From the NCBI GenBank assembly GCA_902552985.1, contig CACDII010000008.1:1-33176 (forward strand): DNA of 33,176 bases, given 5' to 3'. The translations under genes and the position numbers were made by a program. The notes below the pieces were generated by a model. That model had not been told where the DNA came from. It was given only the letters and a program-made list of their open reading frames with translations, and searched no databases. Positions 14,218 through 24,255 of the stretch are shown here, piece after piece (position 1 is the stretch's first letter; each line of letters starts with the position of its first letter). The DNA comes from an uncultured Pelagibacteraceae bacterium. GTDB lineage: Bacteria > Pseudomonadota > Alphaproteobacteria > Pelagibacterales > Pelagibacteraceae.

Positions 14218-15207
14218 ATGGAATTTACAAGTGAAGTAAAAAAAGCAACTGAACCGATTTATAAAAAAATTTCAAAAGTATTACCAGAAATTGAGTGGTC
14301 AATTCATGCTCCTTATATTCATAAAATAAATCAATTAAAAAAAGAAAAAAATGCAGTAATACTTGCTCACAACTATCAAACCCCAGAAATTTATCATGGT
14401 GTTTCAGATTTTTCTGCTGACTCACTCGCATTAGCTGTTGAAGCAGCAAAAACTAAAGCTGATATAATCGTTATGTGCGGTGTACACTTCATGGCTGAAA
14501 CAGCAAAGTTAATGAGTCCAGAAAAAAAAGTTTTGCTTCCTGATATGAAAGCAGGTTGTTCACTATCATCTTCAATAACTGGGAATGATGTCAGAAATTT
14601 AAAAAAAAAATACCCAGGAGTTCCAGTAGTATCTTATGTAAATACTTCAGCAGAAGTAAAAGCTGAAACAGATGTATGTTGTACATCTGCTAATGCTGTA
14701 AAAATTGTTAAGTCACTAGGTGTTAAAAAAGTTATATTTCTCCCTGACGATTTTTTAGCAAAATATGTTGCTTCACAAACTGATGTGGAAATAATTTCAT
14801 GGAAAGGCACATGTGAAGTGCACGAACAATTTAATGATGCAGAAATAAATGATATAAGAAAAAATAATCCTGGTATAAAAATAATTGCTCATCCAGAATG
14901 TCCACCTGATGTGATTAAAGCATCAGATTTTGCTGGATCAACAAGTGGAATGATAAAATATGTAAAGGATAAACAGCCAAAAAAAGTTATGATGGTAACT
15001 GAATGCTCAATGAGTGATAATGTTCAAGTGGATAATCCAAATGTAGAATTTATTAGACCATGTAATTTATGTCCTCATATGAAAAAAATTACTCTTCCAA
15101 AAATTTTAGATTGTTTAAAAAACGAAACTAATGAAATTTTAATGAGTAACGAGACTATTGAAAAAGCAAGAAAATCAGTTGAAAGAATGGCAGAAATAGG
15201 CAGATAG
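14218..15207 (+). CDS. nadA: Quinolinate synthase NadA
   Basis: This 329-residue enzyme condenses iminoaspartate with dihydroxyacetone phosphate to quinolinate, the NAD precursor. Three repeated alpha/beta domains are expected. Visible signatures are ILAHNYQTPEIYHGVSDFSA, MCGVHFMAETAK (Cys87), GTCEVHEQF (Cys199), AHPECPPDV, TSGMIKYV and PCNLCPHMK (Cys282 and Cys285). Cys87, Cys199 and one of the last two should hold the oxygen-sensitive [4Fe-4S] cluster. It is followed five bases later by nadC, forming a nadA-nadC operon. L-aspartate oxidase (nadB), the enzyme that makes iminoaspartate, is not next to it. The ATG at 14218 is preceded by no strong ribosome-binding site. Confidence 0.97.
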   Translation: MEFTSEVKKATEPIYKKISKVLPEIEWSIHAPYIHKINQLKKEKNAVILAHNYQTPEIYHGVSDFSADSLALAVEAAKTKADIIVMCGVHFMAETAKLMSPEKKVLLPDMKAGCSLSSSITGNDVRNLKKKYPGVPVVSYVNTSAEVKAETDVCCTSANAVKIVKSLGVKKVIFLPDDFLAKYVASQTDVEIISWKGTCEVHEQFNDAEINDIRKNNPGIKIIAHPECPPDVIKASDFAGSTSGMIKYVKDKQPKKVMMVTECSMSDNVQVDNPNVEFIRPCNLCPHMKKITLPKILDCLKNETNEILMSNETIEKARKSVERMAEIGR

Positions 15208-15212
15208 TATCT

Positions 15213-16049
15213 GTGTCAAAAATAATTTTAAGTAAAAATTTTATAAGAAATACTTGTAAGCTAGCGCTTAATGAAGACCTGTTCCCGGTAGGTGATATTA
15301 CTTCAAACATATTAGAAAATAATATTACAAAAAAAATAAAATTAATTACAAACCAATCTGGAATAATTGCTGGATTGGATTTTTTTAAACAAACATTTAA
15401 TTTAATTGATAAAAAAATTAAAATTAAATTAAAAAAAAAGGAAGGTTCTTATATTAAAAAAGGTAATGTTATAGCAATAATTGAAGGCAATATTAAAAAC
15501 ATATTAACTGGTGAAAGAGTCGCTTTAAATTTTTTATGTCATATGTCTGGCATAGCTACAATAACAAATAAATTTGTAAAAAAATCTGGAAAAAAAAGTA
15601 AAATTTGTTGTACAAGAAAAACCATACCTGGCTTAAGAGTAATACAAAAATATGCAGTGAAAGTGGGAGGTGGCACAAACCATAGATTTAACCTAAGTGA
15701 TGAATATTTAATTAAAGATAATCATATTGGTGCAAGTAAAAGTTTAGTAGATATTGTAAAAAAAACTATAAAAAATAAAAAAGAAAAAAAAATTACAGTT
15801 GAAGTAGATAATCTTAAACAACTAAAACAAATTATAGGGTTAAAATTTGATACAGTTTTATTTGACAACATGAGTCCTAAATTTTTAAAAGAAGGAGTTA
15901 AAATCTCAAAAAAATATTATCAAACTGAAGCTTCAGGAGGCATAACTTTAAAAAATATAAAAAAAATAGCTAAAACAGGTGTTAACAGAATCTCTGTTGG
16001 TGCAATTACTCATAGTGCTCCAATATTAGATCTTAAACTACATCTTTAA
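15213..16049 (+). CDS. nadC: Nicotinate-nucleotide pyrophosphorylase (carboxylating) NadC
   Basis: This 278-residue quinolinate phosphoribosyltransferase converts quinolinate and PRPP to nicotinate mononucleotide with loss of CO2. Motifs are EDLFPVGDITSN near the N-terminus, GERVALNFLCHMSGIAT, and the active-site stretch CTRKTIPGLRVIQKYAV followed by GGGTNHR and YLIKDNHI. The C-terminal ASGGI and RISVGAITHS complete the phosphate-binding part. The start is GTG at 15213, five bases after the nadA stop. Its 3' end overlaps the convergent ppdK gene by 12 bases. The sequence is lysine-rich and AT-biased like its neighbours, with no sign of transfer. Confidence 0.97.
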   Translation: MSKIILSKNFIRNTCKLALNEDLFPVGDITSNILENNITKKIKLITNQSGIIAGLDFFKQTFNLIDKKIKIKLKKKEGSYIKKGNVIAIIEGNIKNILTGERVALNFLCHMSGIATITNKFVKKSGKKSKICCTRKTIPGLRVIQKYAVKVGGGTNHRFNLSDEYLIKDNHIGASKSLVDIVKKTIKNKKEKKITVEVDNLKQLKQIIGLKFDTVLFDNMSPKFLKEGVKISKKYYQTEASGGITLKNIKKIAKTGVNRISVGAITHSAPILDLKLHL

Positions 16050-18701
16050 TTTTAATTGTGCTTGTGCTGCAGATAATCTAGCTACCGGCACTCTGTAAGG
16101 TGAGCAAGAAACATAATTCAATCCTATTTTAGAACAAAAATGAATGCTTTTTGGATCTCCTCCGTGTTCTCCACATATACCTAATTTGATTTTTTTATTT
16201 TGTTTCTTTCCCTTTATAGCAGCAATTTCTATTAAGTCCCCCACACCTTCATCTATTGATATAAAGGGATCAATATCAAATATTTTATTTTCTATATAAT
16301 CGTTAAGAAATTTTCCACTATCATCTCTGCTAATTCCAAATGTTGTTTGAGTTAAATCATTTGTTCCAAAACTAAAAAATTCAGCATGCCTTGCAATGTC
16401 TTGTGCTTTTATGGCTGCTCTTGGAAGTTCAATCATAGTACCAACTAAAAATTTTATTTTAGTTTTATTTTCACTTTGTACTTTCTTTGCAACTTTAATA
16501 ACTAAATTTTTCATTATTTTTATTTCTGCCTCTGTTGAAACTAATGGAATCATTATCTCCGGAAGAATAGATTTAATTTTATTTTTTTTACATTCGACTA
16601 AAGCTTCAAAAATTGCTCTGCATTGCATCTCATAAATTTCTGGAAAAGAAATTCCCAATCTACATCCTCTATGACCAAGCATTGGATTATGTTCGTGTAA
16701 TTCATTAATTCTTGCATCAATTTCTTTAACGGATAAATTTAATGATTTAGCAACGTCAGAAATCTCAGTTTGATTTTTTGGCAGAAATTCATGTAAAGGA
16801 GGATCTAATAACCTCACTGTAACCGGTAATCCACTCATTATTTTAAATATTTTTATAAAATCATTTTTTTGATGTGGTAAAAGTTTTGATAGAGCTTTGT
16901 CTCTGTCTTCTCTGGATTTAGACAAAATCATCTCTCTTACAGATAAAATTCTCTCTTCATCAAAAAACATATGCTCTGTTCTACATAAACCTATTCCTTC
17001 GGCTCCAAATTCTCTCGCAGCTTTAGTGTCTAAAGGTGTTTCGGAGTTGGTTCTAATTTTCAATCTTCTAAATTTATCAGCCCAGCTCATTAATTTTGAA
17101 AAATCTCCAGAAATTTCTGGTTTAACTGTTTCAACTTCTCCTAAAATTATTCTTCCTGTTGATCCATCAATTGTAATTATATCGCCTTCTTTAATTTCCC
17201 CTTTTTTTGTTTTGAATAATTTCTTTTCATAATCAATATCAATTTCACTTGAACCAGACACACAAGGTCTTCCCATTCCTCTTGCTACTACTGCGGCATG
17301 GCTGGTCATGCCTCCTCTTGAAGTCAAAATTCCTTTTGCAGCATGCATTCCATGAATATCTTCGGGGGAAGTTTCAATTCTAACTAATATAGTATTTTGC
17401 ATCATGTTATTTAGTCTTTCAGCTTCATCTGATGAAAAAACAACTTTACCACTAGCTGCACCTGGAGATGCTGGTAAACCGTTAGCTATTACATTAATAT
17501 TACTGTTCTCATTAAGTGTAGGGTGTAAAAGAGTATCTAAAGAATTGGGATCAACCCTTAATACAGCATCTTTTTTTGAAATTAATTTTTGTTTAACCAT
17601 ATCAACTGCAATTTTAACAGCAGATTTTGCAGTTCTTTTTCCTGATCTTGTTTGTAATATCCAAAGCTTATTATTTTCAATTGTAAATTCTACATCTTGC
17701 ATGTCTTTGTATTTTTTTTCTAAGATGTTTAATATATTTTTGAGTTTACTAAATGCTATAGGCATCAATTCTTCCATTGATTTTCCTTTTAATGAAGATT
17801 CTTTATGTGCTTTTTTAGTAATATAATTTGGAGTTCTTGTACCAGCAACTACATCTTCTCCTTGGGCATTAATTAAATACTCTCCGTAAATTTCATTAAC
17901 TCCATTAGATGGATTTCTTGTAAATACTACGCCGGTAGCACAATCATCACCCATATTTCCAAAAACCATAGATTGAACATTTACAGCTGTTCCCCAATCT
18001 GATGGGATATGATTTAGTTTTCTATAAATTTTAGCTCTATTACTTTCCCACGACAAAAATACAGAACAAACAGCCCCTAATAGTTGCTCAAAAACATTTT
18101 GAGGAAAATTCTTATGTGTTTTTTCTTTAATTATTTTTTTAAAATCACTTATTAGTCCATCCCAATCATTTTCGTCTAACTCAGTATCTAACAAAACTCC
18201 CTTAGTAAGCTTATAATTTTCGATTAATTCCTCAAAATTATAGCTTTCAATTCCCATAACCACATTACCATACATTTGAATAAATCTTCGGTAACTATCT
18301 TTAGCAAATCTCATGTTTGAAGTTTTTTTGGCTAAGGCTATTACAGTTTTATCGTTTAAACCAAGATTTAAAATTGTATCCATCATACCAGGCATAGAGA
18401 CTCTTGCTCCCGATCTAACAGAGACTAAAAGTGGATTGTTTAAATCTCCAAATTTTTTATTTGTTTGTTTTTCAATAATCCTAATCTCTTTTTTTATAAT
18501 GCTAATTATTTTTGGATTTAATTTTTTATTATTTTTATAAAAAATTTCACAAACCTTTGTTGATATAGTAAACCCTGGTGGTACTGGAAGACCTATTTTT
18601 CCCATTTCTGAAAGATTAGCACCTTTGCCACCTAAAAAATTTATTAGATTATTTACTTTTTTTAATTTTTTAGATTTAAAATTTAAAATTAAATTATTCA
18701 T
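16038..18701 (-). CDS. ppdK: Pyruvate, phosphate dikinase
   Basis: This 887-residue protein has full family length. It has the N-terminal nucleotide-binding domain (FLGGKGANLSEMGKIGLPVP), the central phosphohistidine domain with catalytic His near residue 468 (GGMTSHAAVVARGMG), and the C-terminal PEP/pyruvate barrel (SFGTNDLTQTTFG, GICGEHGGD). It interconverts pyruvate, ATP and phosphate with PEP, AMP and pyrophosphate. That allows either gluconeogenic PEP formation or a pyrophosphate-linked pyruvate kinase step. The start overlaps the glyS stop as ATGA (18701-18698), so it sits in an operon behind glycyl-tRNA synthetase. Its end overlaps nadC by 12 bases on the other strand. No regulatory PDRP gene is nearby. 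Confidence 0.97.
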   Translation of the reverse strand: MNNLILNFKSKKLKKVNNLINFLGGKGANLSEMGKIGLPVPPGFTISTKVCEIFYKNNKKLNPKIISIIKKEIRIIEKQTNKKFGDLNNPLLVSVRSGARVSMPGMMDTILNLGLNDKTVIALAKKTSNMRFAKDSYRRFIQMYGNVVMGIESYNFEELIENYKLTKGVLLDTELDENDWDGLISDFKKIIKEKTHKNFPQNVFEQLLGAVCSVFLSWESNRAKIYRKLNHIPSDWGTAVNVQSMVFGNMGDDCATGVVFTRNPSNGVNEIYGEYLINAQGEDVVAGTRTPNYITKKAHKESSLKGKSMEELMPIAFSKLKNILNILEKKYKDMQDVEFTIENNKLWILQTRSGKRTAKSAVKIAVDMVKQKLISKKDAVLRVDPNSLDTLLHPTLNENSNINVIANGLPASPGAASGKVVFSSDEAERLNNMMQNTILVRIETSPEDIHGMHAAKGILTSRGGMTSHAAVVARGMGRPCVSGSSEIDIDYEKKLFKTKKGEIKEGDIITIDGSTGRIILGEVETVKPEISGDFSKLMSWADKFRRLKIRTNSETPLDTKAAREFGAEGIGLCRTEHMFFDEERILSVREMILSKSREDRDKALSKLLPHQKNDFIKIFKIMSGLPVTVRLLDPPLHEFLPKNQTEISDVAKSLNLSVKEIDARINELHEHNPMLGHRGCRLGISFPEIYEMQCRAIFEALVECKKNKIKSILPEIMIPLVSTEAEIKIMKNLVIKVAKKVQSENKTKIKFLVGTMIELPRAAIKAQDIARHAEFFSFGTNDLTQTTFGISRDDSGKFLNDYIENKIFDIDPFISIDEGVGDLIEIAAIKGKKQNKKIKLGICGEHGGDPKSIHFCSKIGLNYVSCSPYRVPVARLSAAQAQLKLKM

Positions 18702-20767
18702 TTTGAACTCTCTATATTTGAAAAAACTATATAATTATCAAATGTTTTACATAACATAGATAATAGTTCCAAACGATTTTTTTTAATCGTTTTATCTTCA
18801 TCATTAACTATTACATTATCAAAAAATTCAAAAACTATTTTTTTTGACTCTGCGAGATTTTTTAATGTTAACTCATAATCCTCGTTCATATGTGAACCAG
18901 TAAAATACTTTCTTAATTCAAGTATTTTTTTATACAAATTTTTTTCATATTCATTCTTAAATAATGCAGGGTCAGCACTGCTCAGTATTTCTAAATCTTT
19001 ATTTTTTAACTCTTGCTCAAGAATATTAGATGCTCTTTTATAGCTTGAAATAATATCTGTTCCAATTTCTTTATTTATGAATTTATTTAAAATTAAAGAT
19101 TTTTTATAACTTTTTAAAATTTGATCAATGTTAAAAGTTTGTAAACTTGACTCAATTATATCAGACCTAATCCCCTTTTCTTTCATATAATATTTTAAAC
19201 GATCTAATAAAAAATCAATCAATTCCTTATGTAATGAATTATTAGAAAATTTTAAAGATTGTTGTTCATAAAGTGTGGAAGAATAATTAATTAAATTTTT
19301 TATTTTAAACTCTTTATTATTTTCAATAATAATTCTAATCAATCCAAGCGCTAATCTTCTTAAAGCGTAAGGATCTTTTGAGCTTGTTGGTTTGTTATTA
19401 GTTCCAAAAAAACCAACTAATGTATCTAATTTGTCCGCCACTGCTAAAGCAATACTAAAAGGTTTTTTAGGTAAATTGCTACTTAAACCAATGGGCAAAT
19501 AGTGTTCCTTTAGAGCTAAACATATATCTTTATCGAACCCTTGAGTTTCAGCAAAATATCCTCCCATTATTCCTTGAAGTTCCGGAAATTCTCCTACTAA
19601 ATCAGAAATTAAATCTACCTTACAAATAGAGCATGATAATTCTACTTTTTCTTTGCTTATTAGCATCTCGTCTGAAATAATTCCTCCTAACTTTCTCATT
19701 CTTTGAACCTTATCAAAGTATGATCCTATACCTTTAAAATAATTCATTGTTTTCAAGTCTGAAATTTTCTTTAACAAACTTTGTGATCTATTTTTTTTCC
19801 AAAAGAATTGAGCATCATTCAACCTTGCCTCAACAACTCTTTCATTTCCTGATTTGATATAACCTTTTATATCTTTATTATTAGCTACAACTAAAAATTG
19901 ATTAGTAATATTTCTTTTGCTATCAGCTAGATGAAAATATTTTTGATGGTGTTTCATAGTGATAATTAATATTTCTTTAGGAATCTTTAAAAATTCTTCA
20001 TCAAATTTACATGTTAAAATATGGGGACTTTCTACAAGATTTGTTACTTCTTCTAAGAGTTTTTCATCAATTTCTACAATTAGATTTTTTTTATTTGCAC
20101 ATCTTTCTAATTCGTCTTTTATAAATTTTTTTCTTAAGTCCTGATCAAGAATAATGTTTTTACCTTTAAAAAAATCTTTATAAGACTCGAAATCTCTAAA
20201 AATTTTTACTTTTTCTTCTAGTTCCTTATCAATATAAGTAAAATTAGCACTTTTAAGATGATGATAATTAAATTGTAATGTTTTTGTATAAAAAATAGCC
20301 AGTATTGATTTTAGTGGCCTAGCCCAACTAAGATTAAATTCGCCCCATTTCATAGATTTTTTCCAAGAGGTTTTGTCAAGTATTAATGGAATATTTTCTT
20401 CCAATAATTTAGCTGCTTCAATTTTTTTTTCTTGTTTTTTAAAGAAGTAAAATTCTCCTTTATCTATTTTTTTTACAAAGGTTTCATTTTTTTCTATTTT
20501 GTTTGATTTTAAAAAACCTTCCAACGCTTTTTCGGGTGCATTAATATTAGGACCTCTAACTACTTCAGCTTTTCTTATAATTATTTTATCAATCTCTTCA
20601 AATGAAAATATTAATCTATTTGGAGTTGAAATAGCTGAACATTTTTTAAAATTTATATTTTCATTTTCAAAAAAATTTTGAAAATTATTTAAAATTATTT
20701 CTCTTGCATTTTTTTGCAAAGTTGATGGTATTTCTTCGCTAAAAAGTTCTAAAAAAAAACCTGACAT
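18698..20767 (-). CDS. glyS: Glycyl-tRNA synthetase beta subunit
   Basis: This is the beta chain of the bacterial alpha2beta2 glycyl-tRNA synthetase, which recognises tRNA-Gly. The N-terminus FFLELFSEEIPSTLQKNA is the family hallmark. LVESPHILTCKF, MKHHQKYFHLAD, ARLNDAQFFWKKNR and SKDPYALRRLALGLIRII occur along the chain. I use the ATG at 20767 (689 residues). It shares its first base with the glyQ stop (TAATG) and starts directly at the conserved MSGFFLELF; an in-frame upstream codon would add eight residues inside glyQ. Its stop overlaps ppdK. The order is glyQ-glyS-ppdK. Composition is very lysine/asparagine-rich, as expected from low GC. Confidence 0.97.
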   Translation of the reverse strand: MSGFFLELFSEEIPSTLQKNAREIILNNFQNFFENENINFKKCSAISTPNRLIFSFEEIDKIIIRKAEVVRGPNINAPEKALEGFLKSNKIEKNETFVKKIDKGEFYFFKKQEKKIEAAKLLEENIPLILDKTSWKKSMKWGEFNLSWARPLKSILAIFYTKTLQFNYHHLKSANFTYIDKELEEKVKIFRDFESYKDFFKGKNIILDQDLRKKFIKDELERCANKKNLIVEIDEKLLEEVTNLVESPHILTCKFDEEFLKIPKEILIITMKHHQKYFHLADSKRNITNQFLVVANNKDIKGYIKSGNERVVEARLNDAQFFWKKNRSQSLLKKISDLKTMNYFKGIGSYFDKVQRMRKLGGIISDEMLISKEKVELSCSICKVDLISDLVGEFPELQGIMGGYFAETQGFDKDICLALKEHYLPIGLSSNLPKKPFSIALAVADKLDTLVGFFGTNNKPTSSKDPYALRRLALGLIRIIIENNKEFKIKNLINYSSTLYEQQSLKFSNNSLHKELIDFLLDRLKYYMKEKGIRSDIIESSLQTFNIDQILKSYKKSLILNKFINKEIGTDIISSYKRASNILEQELKNKDLEILSSADPALFKNEYEKNLYKKILELRKYFTGSHMNEDYELTLKNLAESKKIVFEFFDNVIVNDEDKTIKKNRLELLSMLCKTFDNYIVFSNIESSK

Positions 20768-21660
20768 TATTTTGTTTGGTTTTCTAACCAAATGTTACCG
20801 ACACTACTTGTAATTTCTCTTATTCTTGAAATATATTCTGCTCTTTGAGCTACACTAATGACTCCTCTTGCGTCTAAAATATTAAAAATATGACTTGCTT
20901 TTAAGCACTGATCGTAAGCGGGTAAAGGTAATTTTTTTTCAAGCAACGCTTTGCTTTCCTTTTCGATCATATCAAACATTTTAAATAAATTATCTGTATT
21001 CGCATGTTCAAAATTATATGCTGAAAATTCTTTTTCAGCTTGATGAAACACTTCTCGATATTTAATTCCCTCATTATTCCAATCTAAATCGTAAACATTC
21101 TTTTTTTGTTGTGTAAACATACAAATTCTCTCAAGACCGTAAGTAAGCTCTACAGATACAGGTTTACATTCAATTCCTGCCATTTGTTGAAAATAAGTAA
21201 ATTGAGTTATTTCCATCCCATCACACCAAACTTCCCATCCTAAACCAGCTGCACCAAGTGTAGGACTTTCCCAATCGTCTTCCACAAACCTAATATCGTG
21301 ATCAACATAATTGATACCAATTGTTTTTAAACTGTTGAGATACATTTTTTTAATATTACTAGGTGAAGGCTTTATTAGAACTTGAAACTGATAGTAGTGT
21401 TGAAGTCTATTGGGATTGTCACCATATCTACCATCTGTTGGTCTTCTTGAAGGTTGAACATATGCTGTCTTCCAATGTTTCGGGCCTAAAGATCTTAGCG
21501 TTGTTGCAGGATGGAAAGTTCCTGCACCAACTTCCATATCATATGGTTGCAGTATTACGCATCCTTGTTTGCTCCAGTACTTTTGTAAATTCAAAATTGT
21601 ATCTTGAAAAGTTTGAAATGAAGGCTTATTTCTTTTTATCTTTTTTATTTTTTTTGGCAT
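20767..21660 (-). CDS. glyQ: Glycyl-tRNA synthetase alpha subunit
   Basis: This 297-residue catalytic chain of the heterotetrameric glycyl-tRNA synthetase charges tRNA-Gly. The class II synthetase core is almost invariant: [77 protein letters not shown] and YGLERI. A lysine-rich N-terminal lead ([14 protein letters not shown]) precedes it. The start codon directly abuts the stop of the S49 peptidase gene (21661), and its stop overlaps glyS by one base, so the whole run from the peptidase to ppdK looks like a single transcription unit. Confidence 0.98.
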   Translation of the reverse strand: MPKKIKKIKRNKPSFQTFQDTILNLQKYWSKQGCVILQPYDMEVGAGTFHPATTLRSLGPKHWKTAYVQPSRRPTDGRYGDNPNRLQHYYQFQVLIKPSPSNIKKMYLNSLKTIGINYVDHDIRFVEDDWESPTLGAAGLGWEVWCDGMEITQFTYFQQMAGIECKPVSVELTYGLERICMFTQQKKNVYDLDWNNEGIKYREVFHQAEKEFSAYNFEHANTDNLFKMFDMIEKESKALLEKKLPLPAYDQCLKASHIFNILDARGVISVAQRAEYISRIREITSSVGNIWLENQTK

Positions 21661-22473
21661 CTATAAACCAAATTTTTGCCATAGAGCTCTTTCTTCTATC
21701 ACGCTGGCAATATTATCAATCTGATTGTCTAAAGAAGATGATAGTTTTTTTGCTATAAAACTTTTTTGTTTTTCAAGTTTTTTAATAACTATATCTTCTC
21801 CAAATTTTTCTCTTAAAATTTGTTCTGCATTACCTATGCCATCTATTAATCCTAATTTCATCGACGCAGAACCAGACCAGAATTCTCCTGTAAAGGTATT
21901 ATTTTTTTCGGGATCTTTAAGTTTTGAACCTCTGCTTTTTTTAACTACTTCAATAAAATCTGAATGTAGTTCTAGTTGTAGTTTTTTAATTCTTTCAATA
22001 TCTTCTTCTTTTTCCTCCTTAAATGGATCTAAAGTACTTTTATTTTTGCCAGCTGTATAAACTCTTCTTTGAATACCAATTTTTTTAATAGCATCTTGAA
22101 AACCAAATGAAGCCGAGATGACTCCTATTGAACCTACTATAGAACTTGAATTTGCAAAAATTTCATCTCCAGCGCAAGCAATTAAATATCCTCCTGACGC
22201 CGCAACATCTTCTGCAAAAACAATAACTTTTTTTTTATTTTTTTTAGCTAACTGCCTTATGTAATCATGAATTAAATGAGATTGAACGGGAGAACCGCCT
22301 GGAGAATTAATTGATATCGCCACATTTTTAGCTTTTTTAAATGAAAATGCTTTTTTTATAATTTCTTGCTGGCCTGAAAAATCAATACCTTGTTTAAATC
22401 TGCCTGCAGATCCAATTACCCCAGCGAGCCTAACGTGTGGTATAATAATTTTTTTTTTAAAAAAAGAAAACAT
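21661..22473 (-). CDS. S49 family signal peptide peptidase-like protein (SppA/SohB)
   Basis: This 270-residue serine peptidase has the ClpP-like fold signatures of family S49: SINSPGGSPVQSHLI, the catalytic serine in VAASGGYLIAC (Ser93), ANSSSIVGSIGVI, and a candidate general-base lysine in AGKNKSTLDPF (Lys145, which has about the same spacing from serine as in short SppA proteins). S49 enzymes digest signal peptides left in the membrane or cleave membrane proteins. I see no clear membrane anchor in the short N-terminus (MFSFFKKKIIIPHVRLAGVI), unlike many SppA proteins. AAGGAG lies close before the ATG at 22473, a good ribosome-binding site. It heads the glyQ-glyS-ppdK run. Confidence 0.9.
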   Translation of the reverse strand: MFSFFKKKIIIPHVRLAGVIGSAGRFKQGIDFSGQQEIIKKAFSFKKAKNVAISINSPGGSPVQSHLIHDYIRQLAKKNKKKVIVFAEDVAASGGYLIACAGDEIFANSSSIVGSIGVISASFGFQDAIKKIGIQRRVYTAGKNKSTLDPFKEEKEEDIERIKKLQLELHSDFIEVVKKSRGSKLKDPEKNNTFTGEFWSGSASMKLGLIDGIGNAEQILREKFGEDIVIKKLEKQKSFIAKKLSSSLDNQIDNIASVIEERALWQKFGL

Positions 22474-22586
22474 TCATACTCCTTACAGAACTTTTGATTT
22501 AATATAAAGTCTACTTATAGTTGAAGATTTGGGTGCGTCAATTGATAAGTAATAAATACCGTATTATTATATTAACTTAATCACAT

Positions 22587-23600
22587 ATGGGAACTGTAAT
22601 ACAGCTCAAAAAACAAATAAATAATTCTTATTTTGATCTAAAAAATTCTGTTGAAGAAAAATTAATTTTAGTTGAAGAAAAAATTAAAACCAAATTGACT
22701 AGTGATGTAAATTTAGTTCAAAAAATGACTGAGTATCATATAAAAACTGGAGGAAAAAAATTAAGAGCTCTTTTAACCCTTGGTTCTGCAAAATTGTGCG
22801 GTTATTCAAAAGGTGGGAGAGATATAAATTTAGCTGCATGTGTTGAGCTCATACACGGTGCTACACTTCTCCACGATGATGTTATTGATGTTAGCGAAGT
22901 GCGTAGAGGGAAAAAAACGAATAATTATATTTGGGGAAATAAATCATCAATTTTAGCAGGTGATTATTTGTTGAGTCGTTGCTTTGAAATGATGGTAGAA
23001 GATGGAAATTTAGAAATTTTAAAGTTATTATCTTCAACCTCAGCAAAAATTGCCCAAGGAGAAATTCTTCAGCTTCAACACAAAGGTGAAGTTGATATGT
23101 TAGAGGAAACCTACTTAAAAATAATTTCTGCAAAAACAGCTTCGCTTTTTGCAACAGCAACAAAAGTTGGATCTATTCTAGCAAATAAAGAGAGTAAAAT
23201 TAAAGAAGCTTTAGAGTTTTATGGAAAGAACCTTGGACTTACTTTTCAAATAGCAGATGATACTTTAGATTACAATTCGGAACTTAAATTTTTTGGAAAA
23301 AAAATAGGTAATGATTTTTATGAAGGAAAAGTTACTTTGCCAATTATTCTTCTTTGTCAAAAAGCCAGCGCGAACGAGAAAGCAGAAATAAAAAAATTAT
23401 TTGAAAAGGATCAAAGGAATGAAGAAGAATTAAAAAAAATTTTACAAATGATTAAAAATTATAATATAATTTCTGATTGCTATACAAAAGCGGAATATTT
23501 TATTAATCTTGCCTCAAATTCATTGAGTATTTTTGATGAGTCTAAAGAAAAAGAAATTCTAAAAAATCTTACTTCATTTAGCTTAGAAAGATCTTATTAA
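22587..23600 (+). CDS. ispB: Octaprenyl/polyprenyl diphosphate synthase (IspB-like)
   Basis: This 337-residue long-chain trans-prenyltransferase has the first aspartate-rich motif DDVID at residues 97-101 (GATLLHDDVIDVSEVRRG), the second DDTLD at 224-228 (LTFQIADDTLDY), and the N-terminal GGKKLRALL. It should extend farnesyl diphosphate with isopentenyl diphosphate to make the quinone side chain; the chain length cannot be read with certainty. It is divergent from the S49 peptidase across a 113-base spacer. It overlaps the convergent pdxH gene by four bases. It complements ispA, which is also in this window and makes the shorter primer. Confidence 0.94.
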   Translation: MGTVIQLKKQINNSYFDLKNSVEEKLILVEEKIKTKLTSDVNLVQKMTEYHIKTGGKKLRALLTLGSAKLCGYSKGGRDINLAACVELIHGATLLHDDVIDVSEVRRGKKTNNYIWGNKSSILAGDYLLSRCFEMMVEDGNLEILKLLSSTSAKIAQGEILQLQHKGEVDMLEETYLKIISAKTASLFATATKVGSILANKESKIKEALEFYGKNLGLTFQIADDTLDYNSELKFFGKKIGNDFYEGKVTLPIILLCQKASANEKAEIKKLFEKDQRNEEELKKILQMIKNYNIISDCYTKAEYFINLASNSLSIFDESKEKEILKNLTSFSLERSY

Positions 23601-24223
23601 GGGCTTAAAAGATTTTTTTCCCACTCTCCATTAGCTTTCTTACAGTAATACAATCTTTCGTGTATTCTATCTTTGCCATCAAGCCAAAATTCAATTTCAA
23701 CAGGAATTAAATTCCACCCTGACCAATGTTTGGGTCGTGGGACATCTTTTTCATTTGGATATTTTTTTTTAAATTCTTCAATAGAATTTAACAATTCATC
23801 TCTAGATTTTAAAAGGCTACTTTGATTGGAAGCCCATGCACCTATTCTACTTCCATATGATCTGCTATTGTAATAGTTGTCAGCATCTGCGTCCAGAACT
23901 TTCGACAACTTTCCTATTATTCTAACCTGTCTTAATAATGATTTCCAATGAAAGCACATTGATGCATTTGGGTTAGATTTTATCTCGGTGCTTTTTCTAC
24001 TATTTAAATTTGTATAAAAAACAAAACCTTTTTCGTTAAAATCTTTAAGTAGAACCATTCTGACTGATGGGATCCCATTTTTTCCAACAGTTGCTAAAGC
24101 TAGAGCATTTGGATCATTAATTTCGGTTTTTTTAGCCTCATTAAACCACTCTCTAAATAAATTCATTGGATTATCTAAATCCTTAAAGCATAAATCTATA
24201 CCTAATGAGTTTTTTTGATTCAT
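23597..24223 (-). CDS. pdxH: Pyridoxamine/pyridoxine 5'-phosphate oxidase PdxH
   Basis: This 208-residue flavin enzyme oxidises pyridoxine or pyridoxamine 5'-phosphate to pyridoxal 5'-phosphate. Signatures are NPMNLFREWFNEAKK, NALALATVGKNGIPSVRMVLLK, GFVFYTNLNSRKSTEIKSNP, FHWKSLLRQVRIIG, WSGWNLIPVEIEFWLDG and the C-terminal RIHERLYY. These contain the FMN- and phosphate-binding residues of the family. It lies between ispB (convergent, 4-base overlap) and aroC (divergent, 32-base spacer), so it is a single-gene unit. The short AT-rich spacer at 24224-24255 must hold the promoters for both pdxH and aroC. Confidence 0.97.
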   Translation of the reverse strand: MNQKNSLGIDLCFKDLDNPMNLFREWFNEAKKTEINDPNALALATVGKNGIPSVRMVLLKDFNEKGFVFYTNLNSRKSTEIKSNPNASMCFHWKSLLRQVRIIGKLSKVLDADADNYYNSRSYGSRIGAWASNQSSLLKSRDELLNSIEEFKKKYPNEKDVPRPKHWSGWNLIPVEIEFWLDGKDRIHERLYYCKKANGEWEKNLLSP

Positions 24224-24255
24224 AATTTCAACAAAATAACTTATATAATATTATT

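Noticed and set aside
20768..20791. Eight-residue extension of glyS
   Set aside because: It lies inside glyQ; the TAATG overlap at 20767 and the conserved [12 protein letters not shown] favour the ATG.
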